Source: Filimonas lacunae
GTDB lineage: Bacteria; Bacteroidota; Bacteroidia; Chitinophagales; Chitinophagaceae
Length of the DNA: 64,000 nucleotides
Reading direction: 5' to 3'
Assembly: GCF_002355595.1 (NCBI RefSeq)
Contig: NZ_AP017422.1
Coordinates: 7,010,823 to 7,074,822, forward strand
Position numbers and translations under genes: made by a program. Positions 46,465 to 54,509 of this stretch are shown piece by piece. The notes beneath the pieces are model-generated. The model worked only from the letters and a program-made list of their open reading frames with translations, was not told the origin of the DNA and did not search any database. Position 1 is the stretch's first letter. Every line of letters starts with the position of its first letter.

Positions 46465-46947
46465 ATGGCTGAATTAATGCAACAACCCGGAAAAAAGACA
46501 AAAGGCAGAATGGCTAAAAAATCAACCCGAGTAGACCTTACACCTATGGTAGACCTAGGTTTCCTGCTTATTACGTTTTTCATCTTTACCACTACCATGT
46601 CCAGTTCAATGGCCATGAAAATAACGGTACCGGATGAAAAACCAACGAAACAACCTTCCGTAATATCTGAAGAAAAAACTGTTCAATTGATTTTAGAAGG
46701 AGATAATAAGATCGCTTATTACTTTGGAGCAGACAGCGCACATACTTCTCATACTACTTTCGCACCGGACGGACTGCGCAATGTTTTACTGGAAAAAAGG
46801 AAGGATATGGCAGCACATCATCATCAACCGAAGGAATTAGTGGTGATTATAAAACCTACCAATCAATCTAATTACAAGAACATGGTAGATGTATTAGACG
46901 AGATGTTGATAAATCAAATTGACAAATATGTGTTGCTGACGAACTAA
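46465..46947 (+). CDS. ExbD/TolR-family biopolymer transport protein
   Basis: 160 aa. One N-terminal TM helix with the proton-path Asp: VDLTPMVDLGFLLITFFIFT, then a periplasmic domain ending DVLDEMLINQIDKYVLL, as in ExbD/TolR stators. These couple the proton motive force to TonB or motor complexes together with ExbB. No ExbB or TonB gene is adjacent, so this is an orphan copy or one supplied with partners in trans. Confidence 0.92.
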   Translation: MAELMQQPGKKTKGRMAKKSTRVDLTPMVDLGFLLITFFIFTTTMSSSMAMKITVPDEKPTKQPSVISEEKTVQLILEGDNKIAYYFGADSAHTSHTTFAPDGLRNVLLEKRKDMAAHHHQPKELVVIIKPTNQSNYKNMVDVLDEMLINQIDKYVLLTN

Positions 46948-47095
46948 AAGTGGGGAAAATATCCCTTATAATAAGGGGAAACGTGGAAAAATAAAAAAAA
47001 TATTGATTTTTTTACCCATTTTTTTTGCACATGTGGGGACATGTAATAAATTAGTGTATGATTTAACATATAACCATACTAAATCCCCCTTTCGT

Positions 47096-47227
47096 ATGAA
47101 GCAACCCCCTAAAAAACAAACCGGCATAATGGTCGCGTTTACAAAGGCGATCAAAACTATACCGAGCTTGTTTGAAACAAAAGAGAAAAAAGAGTTTAAG
47201 CGTTGGAAAAATTTCCTCGCTAATTAG
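47096..47227 (+). CDS. Small basic peptide, 43 aa
   Basis: MKQPPKKQTGIMVAFTKAIK, TIPSLFETKEKKEFKRWKN, then FLAN. It lies alone in a 490-bp spacer and is followed at once by a strong terminator, which is why I include it. Strongly basic, single helix predicted. Upstream is ACATGT-GGGG-ACATGT, a paired motif that may be an operator. Function unknown. Confidence 0.5.
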   Translation: MKQPPKKQTGIMVAFTKAIKTIPSLFETKEKKEFKRWKNFLAN

Positions 47228-47233
47228 GTCAAG

Positions 47234-47266
47234 AGTCTGGCAGCATAGGATGAGGCCAGACTTTTT
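47234..47266 (+). terminator. Terminator after the 43-aa gene
   Basis: AGTCTGGC (47234-47241) and GCCAGACT (47255-47262) with a TTTTT tail. Confidence 0.85.
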
Positions 47267-47436
47267 ATCTTAATTCCCTTCCGTTATCTTCTTACTAGCC
47301 TACTAATAACACATATAAATAATATATATTCATTTTTCCTCATTTCCCCACGCAGCGAAATCATTTTCGTTGGCATCATATTTGAATAATTTCTCCTGCA
47401 TTAGGGGATTCTTAACCTTTTGAAAATGAATAGAAC

Positions 47437-47694
47437 ATGCATCCTGGAAACATTCAACTTACACTATTAAACGACGGCCTTGACCTGCTGGAAGTTGCTG
47501 TAAGCAAACCAGGAGACTTGATTTTAAAGGTATTAGACGTACAAGGCAGAATCGCCAAAACAATCATTGAAAAAGTAGAATTAGGTGCGCAACAGCTGTA
47601 CCTGAACATGACCGATCTGAATACGGGGAATTACGTGTTGAATGCATTTATTGGGGGAACCTTTATTCAGGCAATTCGGTTTATAAAACCATAG
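47437..47694 (+). CDS. Stand-alone T9SS C-terminal-domain-like protein
   Basis: 85 aa. The sequence reads like a T9SS sorting CTD without any passenger: LLEVAVSKPGDLILKVLDVQ, GRIAKTIIEKVELGAQQLYL, NMTDLNTGNYVLNAF, with the terminal IRFIKP. No signal peptide is present, so it should stay in the cytoplasm. It has its own terminator. It may be a decoy, chaperone-like or degenerate piece; which cannot be told from sequence. Confidence 0.65.
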   Translation: MHPGNIQLTLLNDGLDLLEVAVSKPGDLILKVLDVQGRIAKTIIEKVELGAQQLYLNMTDLNTGNYVLNAFIGGTFIQAIRFIKP

Positions 47695-47723
47695 TCTTTC
47701 AATTGGGGGTATGTATACTAACC

Positions 47724-47752
47724 GTCCTACCTTTTTGGGTGGGACTTTTTTA
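47724..47752 (+). terminator. Terminator after the CTD-like gene
   Basis: GTCCTACC (47724-47731) and GGTGGGAC (47738-47745) with seven T. Stem includes one G-T pair. Confidence 0.8.
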
Positions 47753-47803
47753 TTTTGTTATTTTGAAGCTTAACTATCAACACTCCAATGACATATACCT
47801 GTT

Positions 47804-49057
47804 TTGGTATTAATTAGACACATACCTTTTTTAAAAGCGGTATTGGTGCATAGCCTAACTGCTTTTGGCGGTCCGCAGGGTCATTTTAGTATGATGCTCA
47901 GTACGTTTGTAAGGCAGCGGAAGGATGTTACCGAGCAGGAGTTGTTAGAATACAATGCTTTTTGCCAGTTATTGCCTGGCGCTTCTTCTACACAAACTTT
48001 AACGTTAATAGGTTACAAAAGAGGTGGTATTCCGCTGGCTATTCTTACGTTGGTGATGTGGTTATTGCCTGCCTGTACCATTATGGGGGCTTTATCTTTT
48101 TTATTGAGCTATTTCGACGGACAATCTTTCAATAACAGGATATTCCAGTTTATACAACCCCTTGCGGTGGGATTTATCAGTTATTCCGCCTACCGGTTGT
48201 TTAAATTATCGGTAAATAATCCTATCACCCGCATTATCATGGCTGTGGCCTCCTTGCTGGTGTATTTTTTATTCAAATCGCCCTGGATATTCCCGGGAAT
48301 TATTATAGCTGCGGGTATTGCCACCAATTTCAGCGATAAACGTATTCCACAGCAAGGTGTTCCGCCTAAAAAGATAAAATGGGGTAATATTCTCATCTTT
48401 CTCGCGCTTTTCATGCTTGCGGGCTTTTTAAGTGAAACAGCCCGTAAAAAAGAATGGCCTAACCGGGGTGTTTACAACCTGTTCGAGAATTTTTACCGTT
48501 TTGGCAGCCTGGTGTTTGGTGGTGGTGATGTGTTGATGACCATGATGTACGAACAGTACGTAATTCGCCCCAATACCATACAGGCAGAAAAAAACAATCC
48601 CCGTGCTTTACGCATGACGCAAAAAGAGTTTTTAACCGGATCGGGCATTGTTCGCGCCTTACCCGGGCCTGTTTTTTCCATTGGATCTTATACTGGTGGG
48701 ATGTTGTTGCGTAAAAAAGGAACAGGCATGCACATACTGGGTTGTGTAATAGGTTCGGTGGCTTTATTCCTGCCCAGTGCCTTGTTAGTGTTGTTTTTTT
48801 TCCCGGTGTGGAATAACCTGAAAAAATATGCGGTCATTTACCGGTCATTAGAGGGCATTAACGCCGCCGCAGTAGGTATTATGACCGGAGCTACCTTCTT
48901 CCTGATGAAAAACATCTCTATGGATGTTACAGACGGCTCTACAGCACATATTTTAAACCCCCTGGTGATCATTGCCACCTTTCTATTATTGAAATGGGGG
49001 CGCATTAGGCCCCCGTTTATCGTTATTGCATGTCTTTTATTAGGATGGCTTATTTAA
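47804..49057 (+). CDS. chrA: Chromate transporter (CHR family)
   Basis: 417 aa with about ten hydrophobic helices and the two halves of the CHR family: N-terminal [18 protein letters not shown] and [18 protein letters not shown]-terminal [20 protein letters not shown] and [16 protein letters not shown]. It is thought to extrude chromate or take up sulfate-like anions. No ATG fits; TTG at 47804 is the start, 14 residues before the first conserved block, as in homologues. Single-gene unit. Confidence 0.92.
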   Translation: MVLIRHIPFLKAVLVHSLTAFGGPQGHFSMMLSTFVRQRKDVTEQELLEYNAFCQLLPGASSTQTLTLIGYKRGGIPLAILTLVMWLLPACTIMGALSFLLSYFDGQSFNNRIFQFIQPLAVGFISYSAYRLFKLSVNNPITRIIMAVASLLVYFLFKSPWIFPGIIIAAGIATNFSDKRIPQQGVPPKKIKWGNILIFLALFMLAGFLSETARKKEWPNRGVYNLFENFYRFGSLVFGGGDVLMTMMYEQYVIRPNTIQAEKNNPRALRMTQKEFLTGSGIVRALPGPVFSIGSYTGGMLLRKKGTGMHILGCVIGSVALFLPSALLVLFFFPVWNNLKKYAVIYRSLEGINAAAVGIMTGATFFLMKNISMDVTDGSTAHILNPLVIIATFLLLKWGRIRPPFIVIACLLLGWLI

Positions 49058-49102
49058 GGCACTAAAGGGTCCTTATTTAGCCTTACAGGAGCATTCCGTT
49101 GT

Positions 49103-49672
49103 TTATTTGTAATACCCGTTCTTCTCTATCTCCTCTTTTACCTTTTCCGGCACTACATACTTCAAACTCATGCCTTCTTTTATCATGGTTCGTATATCTG
49201 TTGCCGAGATGTTAAGCAAAGGAGCTTTTACAAAAGTACATTGGGCACCCAGCGTGTCTTCAACGGGGAAACCTTCTCTTTCGTAAATGATAAAGGGATA
49301 GTTCTTCACCAGCAGCTCGTAATTCTTCCAGCGGGTGAGGTTTTGAAAACTGTCGGAACCCATAATAAGCGAGAAAGTATACTTGGGATGTTTCTCCTGC
49401 AGGTAAGTAAGTGTATCGATGGTATAGGAAGGCTTGGGAAGTTTAAACTCTACGTCTGACACCTTAAAGCGATCGTCCTCGTCTATGGCCAGGTGAATCA
49501 GATTCAGCCGGTCGTATTCATTTAAAAGGGAATGCGCTTTTTTCAGTGGGTTTTGTGGAGAAACCACAAACCAAACCTGATCGGTCATTTTAAGGTTAGC
49601 TACGTAACTCGCGATAATAAGGTGACCTGTATGCACAGGATTAAAGGAACCAAAGTAAAGACCGATGTTCAT
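49103..49672 (-). CDS. nadD: Nicotinate-nucleotide adenylyltransferase NadD
   Basis: 189 aa. Nucleotidyltransferase motif GLYFGSFNPVHTGHLIIASY (with HTGH), substrate-loop SLIMGSDSFQNLTRWKNYEL and the C-terminal ISATDIRTMIKEGMSLKYV. It converts nicotinate mononucleotide to deamido-NAD+, late in NAD synthesis; nadA (start of the de novo path) is also in this window but 13 kb away. It is 13 bp downstream of the FeoA-like gene on the same strand. Confidence 0.97.
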   Translation of the reverse strand: MNIGLYFGSFNPVHTGHLIIASYVANLKMTDQVWFVVSPQNPLKKAHSLLNEYDRLNLIHLAIDEDDRFKVSDVEFKLPKPSYTIDTLTYLQEKHPKYTFSLIMGSDSFQNLTRWKNYELLVKNYPFIIYEREGFPVEDTLGAQCTFVKAPLLNISATDIRTMIKEGMSLKYVVPEKVKEEIEKNGYYK

Positions 49673-49685
49673 ATTGAGAGGAGGT

Positions 49686-49913
49686 TTAGATAATTTCCTC
49701 TACAAAAATATGATCTGCTTCATTTAAGCGCAGGCTAAGATTATACCCTGCTACCGTAATAGAAATAGGATCGCCCAGCGGAGCCTTCTGTTCTACCCTT
49801 ATCATTTCTCCTGGTATACATCCCATCTCCATCAGTTTGATGAATATTTCATCATTCTCAAAAGACTTGATAATTACCTTTCTCCCGATGCCGATCTCTG
49901 ATAAACGTTTCAT
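49686..49913 (-). CDS. FeoA-domain protein
   Basis: 75 aa SH3-like FeoA domain: MEMGCIPGEMIRVEQKAPLG, DPISITVAGYNLSLRLNEAD. FeoA aids ferrous-iron uptake through FeoB, or the domain acts in DtxR-type regulators. Here it stands without feoB, and is followed by nadD after 13 bp, so the pair is probably one transcript. Divergent from ybeY. Confidence 0.93.
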   Translation of the reverse strand: MKRLSEIGIGRKVIIKSFENDEIFIKLMEMGCIPGEMIRVEQKAPLGDPISITVAGYNLSLRLNEADHIFVEEII

Positions 49914-49990
49914 AACGAGTAAATATGCGCAAAAGTAATGTGAGGTATCCGCAAAATGTTACGAATTTTGGAAGACAAATTGTTAATTAA

Positions 49991-50422
49991 TTGAAGAAGG
50001 TACATTTTAACTATGCCGACCGTAAGTTATCCCTTACCGGCAAAGAAAACTGCAAGCAGCACATTGAATACCTGTTTTCTAAGGAAAAGAAGAAACTGGA
50101 AGAGATCCGGTATATATTCTGCTCTGACGAATACCTGTTACAGATAAACAAGGATTTTCTACAGCACGACTATTACACCGACATTATCACTTTTGATTTA
50201 AGTGAAGGGGATGCTACCACATCTGAGGTGTACATCAGCGTAGACAGGGTAAAAGAGAATGCCATTACCCAGGGCACCACCTTTACCCGTGAAATGCTGA
50301 GGGTTTTATTTCATGGCGCCTTGCATTTGTGTGGCTACAAGGATAAAACCAAAGACCAGGTAAGTGAGATGCGCAAAAAGGAAGAACAGTACATCCTTTC
50401 CTTTGAAAAGAAGTACAAATAA
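49991..50422 (+). CDS. ybeY: Endoribonuclease YbeY
   Basis: 143 aa from TTG at 49991. Zinc-binding region FHGALHLCGYKDKTKDQVSE carries two of the three His of H3xH5xH; the third is not seen, Lys-Asp taking its place. I believe this form recurs in Bacteroidota YbeY, but cannot check. Role: 16S rRNA 3'-end maturation and ribosome quality control. LSEGDATTSEVYISVDRVKE and the short length fit. Ends in a terminator, after which the gene desert begins. Confidence 0.9.
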   Translation: MKKVHFNYADRKLSLTGKENCKQHIEYLFSKEKKKLEEIRYIFCSDEYLLQINKDFLQHDYYTDIITFDLSEGDATTSEVYISVDRVKENAITQGTTFTREMLRVLFHGALHLCGYKDKTKDQVSEMRKKEEQYILSFEKKYK

Positions 50423-50427
50423 ATAGC

Positions 50428-50456
50428 AAGGCGTTTCTGAAGAAGCGCCTTTTTCT
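50428..50456 (+). terminator. Terminator of ybeY
   Basis: AAGGCG (50428-50433) pairs with CGCCTT (50446-50451), then TTTTTC. Marks the left edge of the gene desert. Confidence 0.75.
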
Positions 50457-52623
50457 TTTATAGGTGCCGAGGAGTTATGGAAGACTGAGTTGTTTCAGTT
50501 TTAGTAATAGGGTTTCAACCTGGTTCTGCTAACCGTAAATAAACTGGATAGGTATGGCATAATACCCTGCACAGCTTTTCCTTACTTCATGCGGGCTAAT
50601 ACTATTCCATCTGGTTCATCATGTTCGATTGCATGTATACCTGAGCAGTGTTTAACTATCAGGATATACAGTATCCCCTTTTACTTGTAAGATGGATAGA
50701 GTTGCCAGATGAATTAACACAAAGCCTGGGGCAGCCTGAAAGTATTCGATGATAGTAGTTTAATAGCGAGCGTAATCACCAACATTATCACGACCTGTTA
50801 CTGGCTGCACATTTACTTCTATACACAGCTGGCTCGTATGCTTGATACTATACATTACTATCTTACCAGGGATGTTTGGGCAGTGTTGTTCAAGACAACT
50901 GCATTCAATCAACACTCGTTTGGATATACCCAGTTTACTTTCTCCCTCTTTAGATAAACATCGAATAGACCATTCCACTACCGAACAGATTCATTAAGGA
51001 AAGTCCCTAGGGTAGCCTGGAAACTATCTATAGTGTTTACTTAGTATTAGTAATTCCAATATGCCCTTGCAGGAATAGATGTAATACCTACTGTGCTGTA
51101 CACTTGGTTCCGCTAGATCTATCGCTTAGTTAGTATCTATTCCTTTCTTAAGTGGGTGTTCTATAATGTTGCTTAACTACAACTGCACTCCTTCCCTATT
51201 AGCACTTACTTACAGGAGCAAGCCACAATAATCTATATTACTCATAGGTAACTCTATACTACCTCTATCAGATACGCACCTACCAGACAACTATCCCCTA
51301 TGTTATGTAACAGCTATTCATACCATATATTACCTGTTCAAATAACTACATACACTACAGCTGTTGTTAAGCGATAGTTTCCATTATCCATTTAGATTAA
51401 TAAAGCAAGGCTATATACCAGCCATTAAGGTTGTTCAGAAGACTTACACTATTCCATCTATAGCATCCATGCTTTGCAATAGCATCTTTAGTGATAGATA
51501 CCTTACACCACACATTACAATGGAAGTTTACCAGTACCAGGTGAAATAAAGTAAATACCATACCTGATTGCTTTTATAAGTAGTACCTTGTATAAACACT
51601 TTAGCTATATACCTTTCTCCCTTTACTTGCAATTCATACATAGAAGAACTACCTATAGAGTTTATCCAGCCTTTAGTTATAATTGATCCTGGTAAGGAAT
51701 AAATAGATCTGGCATGCCTGTATCCAGGCTTTGCCAGCCTAAGCAAGTGAAACATTTTATTACTGTAGGAAATACCCAAAGCTTAGTCGGACGTAAAAGT
51801 CAATGAACACTACTGTTACTCTATAGCATCAGAACGTATAGCTTCTGATGGTACAGGTAAAAGACTGATACCACCCCGGTGGTGTATCCGTGGATATTAC
51901 ACCACCTACCTGCACACTTCCATCCATTATTAAGATAGATACCCCTAGATCTAATTGTATAACCAATCCGGATGTTCATAGTAAAAGATCATTTTATACT
52001 GATAGAATGCTAAGATTAGTAAGTGATAAACATCCCCTTGATAAGATGTACTGATAGCTATATAGATAAGCTATACATAAAACACTTGTACCAATAACAC
52101 TAGCCAGTACTTAAAAGGGTAATTAAACAAGACATACACCTGTCACTATATATCAACTGAACCTTGGTATTACACATATGACAGGGTAGACAATACATCA
52201 ACACGCATCCCTCCTCTCCTCTGATACACCAACCAAACACAACGATTAATCAAAGACTACTCTATCTAAGCGCCATCATAGCATACAGGAAGCCTGCCAT
52301 CATCCCTACATAGGCTGTTACAAAGCATTCTATTCCCCATCTAACCCAATAAGATTACAGTGGCCGAGCAATAATGGAAAAGGATACAGGTAGTTCACTT
52401 GTGCTGAAAATATCGGGTAACTTTATTTTTACTCCCAATAGTGAATTATTAATAATTATTCCCTATGGAGCTATATTACATTTCTTCTAGTTCATAGTAT
52501 AAGAACTATGTTAATTATACTGTCATCTTCATTAGTAAGCATAAACGACCTGGCATAATAGCATCAGTTTTGCCATAGGAATAGAATAACAACTATACCT
52601 ACAAGAAAACAAGGATACCTAAG

Positions 52624-52637
52624 GTTTCACGTGAAAC
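52624..52637. promoter_or_regulatory. parS site 1
   Basis: GTTTCACGTGAAAC, a perfect 14-bp palindrome and the textbook parS core. Confidence 0.85.
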
Positions 52638-52914
52638 ATAACAATGTGCCTTTGCCTTATAAACCAACCATAATGAATGATAGATAGGTACATAAGATCA
52701 ATAGTATCTAGGATAGTACAAGCATACGATCCAGCAACAATCTAGCAGTGGGCATTATTGAAGTTTCAATAATAGGGTCAGCATGCACTATAGCAATCTT
52801 ATTAATAAAGGGGAGTATTTATAAGAGAGTCTTCAGGCAAGGATTTAAATAAACAGATCATTAATCCAAACAGGAAAAGGTGTTTATGAATACTAATAAG
52901 TATTTAGAGAACAA

Positions 52915-52928
52915 GTTCCACGTGGAAC
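52915..52928. promoter_or_regulatory. parS site 2
   Basis: GTTCCACGTGGAAC, perfect palindrome. The next site lies 113 bp downstream. Confidence 0.85.
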
Positions 52929-53027
52929 CTTATACCTAAACAATAAGTTACATTATAGTTCTAAGAAGCAGTAATAACTATAAATCCACCCTAACTAATC
53001 AATCATTACTATAAGATCCAATCAATC

Positions 53028-53041
53028 GTTCCACGTGAAAC
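53028..53041. promoter_or_regulatory. parS site 3
   Basis: GTTCCACGTGAAAC: hybrid half-sites, one mismatch to a perfect palindrome. Confidence 0.8.
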
Positions 53042-53430
53042 ACAATAAACCAATAAGTACTAATATTAAACACAATACAGGAAGCAGTAAATAAACAAAT
53101 GGTTTACAATCAGCACCTAATAAGTAAACTATATACATAACCTTACCATTACCCAATCAATAAGTTTCACATAAAGCACTAGAGTTTAATAAATGCTGGT
53201 ACAAAAGACAATACAGGAAGTAGTAATAAGCATAGGTTTACAAATCAACAAGCTAATAAGCAAACTATATATAAGCTCTTCATTACCTAATCCATAAGTT
53301 CCATATAAAACATAAGAGTTCAACAAATACTCATAAAAGACAATACAGGAGGAAGTAAATAAACATAGGTTTATAAATCAACAAGCTAATAAGCAAACTA
53401 TATACATACCTTACTATCCCTAATTAATAA

Positions 53431-53444
53431 GTTCCACGTGGAAC
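53431..53444. promoter_or_regulatory. parS site 4
   Basis: GTTCCACGTGGAAC, perfect palindrome, at the end of the last 134-bp repeat unit. Confidence 0.85.
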
Positions 53445-53950
53445 ATAATAAATTAATACCACTAAAAAAATCGGAATAATAAGTACGCCCATCAGTCATA
53501 TCAGAAACCAAATAAGGAAAGTAAGTACAATACTAAGAATACCTCAAAGTAATAAAGAAGAACAAGCCCCTAAATATATTATTACACTTTAAAGAGACAC
53601 TAGGCTAAGCATAACTTAGAAGAGAAGCTATACGCCTATCCTACTAACAAACCAACACTATTACATTCTAAGAATCAACTGGATAATTCAAATCTCATAT
53701 CCCATCCACACACCTCATTTAACTTCAAGCAATATATTCTACTTACCCAACCAAAGGTTTACATTAACATACTTACTTAAAGACTTCATCTAAATATCCT
53801 ATCCTCTTATATACATCCAGCAAGCATTATCATATTAAATCATCAACACAAGCGAATAGAATAAGTATCCAGACCACTAAACATCTTTATAAATTAATAA
53901 CTCTGTTTACAGCATTCATATAATAACCTTATTAACCCAACACAGTTAAC

Positions 53951-53964
53951 GTTTCACGTGAAAC
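53951..53964. promoter_or_regulatory. parS site 5
   Basis: GTTTCACGTGAAAC, perfect palindrome. Confidence 0.85.
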
Positions 53965-54175
53965 ATACACCTAGCTAATTACAAAAGCACTTAAAGCATA
54001 GACCTAACTATTCATCTTTATAATTTAAAGTTTATAGATTATTTAAAGGAAAGAAGAAAAGATTTTTCCATTCAGTAAGGGATAGTAAAGTACACTTAGA
54101 ATAGATAGCAGTAGTTTTCAAAAAGGAAGCTTTAAAGCCAATTAATCCAAATAGAAGCAAGTATTCTTCTTAATC

Positions 54176-54201
54176 AACTGCGTTCCACGTGGAACGCAGT
54201 T
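54176..54201. promoter_or_regulatory. parS site 6, extended palindrome
   Basis: Core GTTCCACGTGGAAC (54182-54195) inside a perfect 26-bp palindrome (54176-54201, arms AACTGC/GCAGTT). Confidence 0.85.
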
Positions 54202-54316
54202 AGAAAAACAATAACTAAGATCAAAGTAACCATCAGGAGGTACAGCAGAGATAACCTTAAGAAAGGTAACAGGATCAATAAACCCTCATATAGAATTCTA
54301 ACTTCCATAATGACCT

Positions 54317-54330
54317 GTTCCACGTGAAAC
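54317..54330. promoter_or_regulatory. parS site 7
   Basis: GTTCCACGTGAAAC, one mismatch to a perfect palindrome. Confidence 0.8.
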
Positions 54331-54365
54331 ATTTACTATTTAAACTACCCTATAATAACCTATTG

Positions 54366-54379
54366 GTTCCACGTGAAAC
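54366..54379. promoter_or_regulatory. parS site 8
   Basis: GTTCCACGTGAAAC, identical to sites 3 and 7. Confidence 0.8.
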
Positions 54380-54409
54380 ATGTAATCTATCACGGTAGCT
54401 AATCTAAGG

Positions 54410-54423
54410 GTTTCACGTGGAAC
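54410..54423. promoter_or_regulatory. parS site 9, at the mnmG promoter
   Basis: GTTTCACGTGGAAC, 54 bp upstream of the mnmG -7 box, so ParB spreading could affect mnmG transcription. Confidence 0.8.
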
Positions 54424-54477
54424 CTTTGGATACGTTCTTCAAGCAACCTTTAATACATCTATAGTACTAAAGGCCTG

Positions 54478-54485
54478 TATCTTTG
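54478..54485 (+). promoter_or_regulatory. Bacteroidota-type -7 box of mnmG
   Basis: TATCTTTG matches TAnnTTTG; it ends 24 bp before the mnmG ATG. No clear -33 element at normal spacing. Confidence 0.6.
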
Positions 54486-54509
54486 CACCAGTTTAAAAGT
54501 ATATAATCA

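Larger units (their letters stand above)
52915..53444. repeat. Tandem ~134-bp repeats carrying parS or parS relics
   Basis: Shared blocks such as ACAATACAGGA (53072, 53208, 53340), CTAATAAGYAAACTATATA and a parS-like end recur. Site positions 53028, 53164, 53298 and 53431 are 136, 134 and 133 bp apart. The two middle ones are eroded: GTTTCACATAAAGC (53164-53177) and GTTCCATATAAAAC (53298-53311). parS site 2 at 52915 marks the left edge, but its 113-bp spacing does not fit the unit length. Confidence 0.75.
50457..54509. other. Gene desert with parS cluster: putative centromere/origin-proximal DNA
   Basis: About 4 kb with no convincing gene on either strand between ybeY and mnmG. The proximal part (50457-52620) is A/T-rich with scattered short hairpins, including CATCAGAA/TTCTGATG (51827-51850) and an ACCACC-CC-GGTGGT dyad near 51870-51884. 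The distal part (52621-54430) is very A/T-rich and holds nine CACGTG-centred palindromes of parS type. parS sites bind ParB and act in chromosome segregation, typically near the origin; mnmG (gidA) is also often origin-proximal. I saw no clear cluster of DnaA boxes (TTATCCACA), so the origin itself is not shown. Confidence 0.75.

Noticed and set aside
50760-50978. Minus-strand 72-codon frame in the gene desert
   Set aside because: No recognised motif, poor codon pattern and no neighbours; likely chance.
51528-51779. Minus-strand 83-codon frame in the gene desert
   Set aside because: Some stretches look protein-like, but composition is odd, there is no family, promoter or terminator, and it lies in non-coding-type sequence.
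52915-53444. Possible plasmid iteron origin
   Set aside because: Repeats carry parS-type CACGTG palindromes, no Rep gene is near, and the flanks are chromosomal housekeeping genes.
50457-54509. DnaA-box cluster
   Set aside because: Scanning for TTATCCACA and its complement showed no cluster, so I do not call an oriC, only a centromere-like region.
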